Source: Comamonadaceae bacterium (GTDB lineage: Bacteria > Pseudomonadota > Gammaproteobacteria > Burkholderiales > Burkholderiaceae_C). Taken from it: a stretch of DNA of 5,881 bases. The DNA is taken from contig CANCCE010000177.1 in assembly GCA_947374505.1 (NCBI GenBank), positions 1 through 5,881 on the forward strand, read 5' to 3'. Position numbers and translations under genes: made by a program. Below, piece by piece: positions 5,881-5,881 of this stretch. The first letter of the stretch is position 1; each line of letters begins with the position of its first letter. Under the pieces are notes generated by a model, which worked only from the letters and a program-made list of their open reading frames with translations, searched no databases and was not told the origin of the DNA.

Positions 5881-5881
5881 G

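Noticed and set aside
1..5881. Search for CRISPR repeats, insertion sequences, inverted-repeat ends, riboswitches and phage genes
   Set aside because: No regularly spaced repeats, transposase motifs, terminal inverted repeats or conserved riboswitch folds were seen; intergenic gaps are short and the longest, 3767-3905, is explained by divergent promoters.

Overview
The window looks like an ordinary core-genome stretch of a Burkholderiales betaproteobacterium, most likely of the Comamonadaceae (Rhodoferax/Polaromonas/Limnohabitans-like). This rests on the protein flavours (FabI, a long PLP decarboxylase beginning MKFRFPIIIIDEDF, an NfeD/stomatin pair) as recalled from related genomes, so the genus is inference. 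All genes are compact, share similar codon usage and show no frameshift. I see no mobile element, CRISPR array or phage gene.

Layout. Positions 1-527 hold the 3' two thirds of fabI (enoyl-ACP reductase, + strand). Six bases later comes an exported minimal ATP-dependent DNA ligase of the LigE type (534-1469, +; a GTG at 579 is a credible alternative start). This ligase converges, with only 8 bases between stop codons, on a large Orn/Lys/Arg decarboxylase on the minus strand (3766 down to 1478). A divergent intergenic region (3767-3905) separates the decarboxylase from a + strand cluster: a short NfeD-family membrane protein (3906-4340), a QmcA/YbbK-type stomatin/SPFH protein (4429-5346) and a DUF2237 protein starting 4 bases later (5351-5725). 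A tRNA-Ser(GGA) gene (5791-5880) with its own extended -10 promoter closes the window.

Function. fabI belongs to fatty-acid elongation. The ligase, if its signal peptide works, acts on nicked DNA in the periplasm. The decarboxylase makes a polyamine or diamine and consumes a proton. The NfeD-SPFH pair is the familiar membrane microdomain module (E. coli ybbJ-qmcA), here with a cysteine-containing protein of unknown function attached. I found no convincing evidence of an undescribed system. The points most worth a second look are the coupling of DUF2237 to the SPFH gene and the fabI-ligE arrangement.
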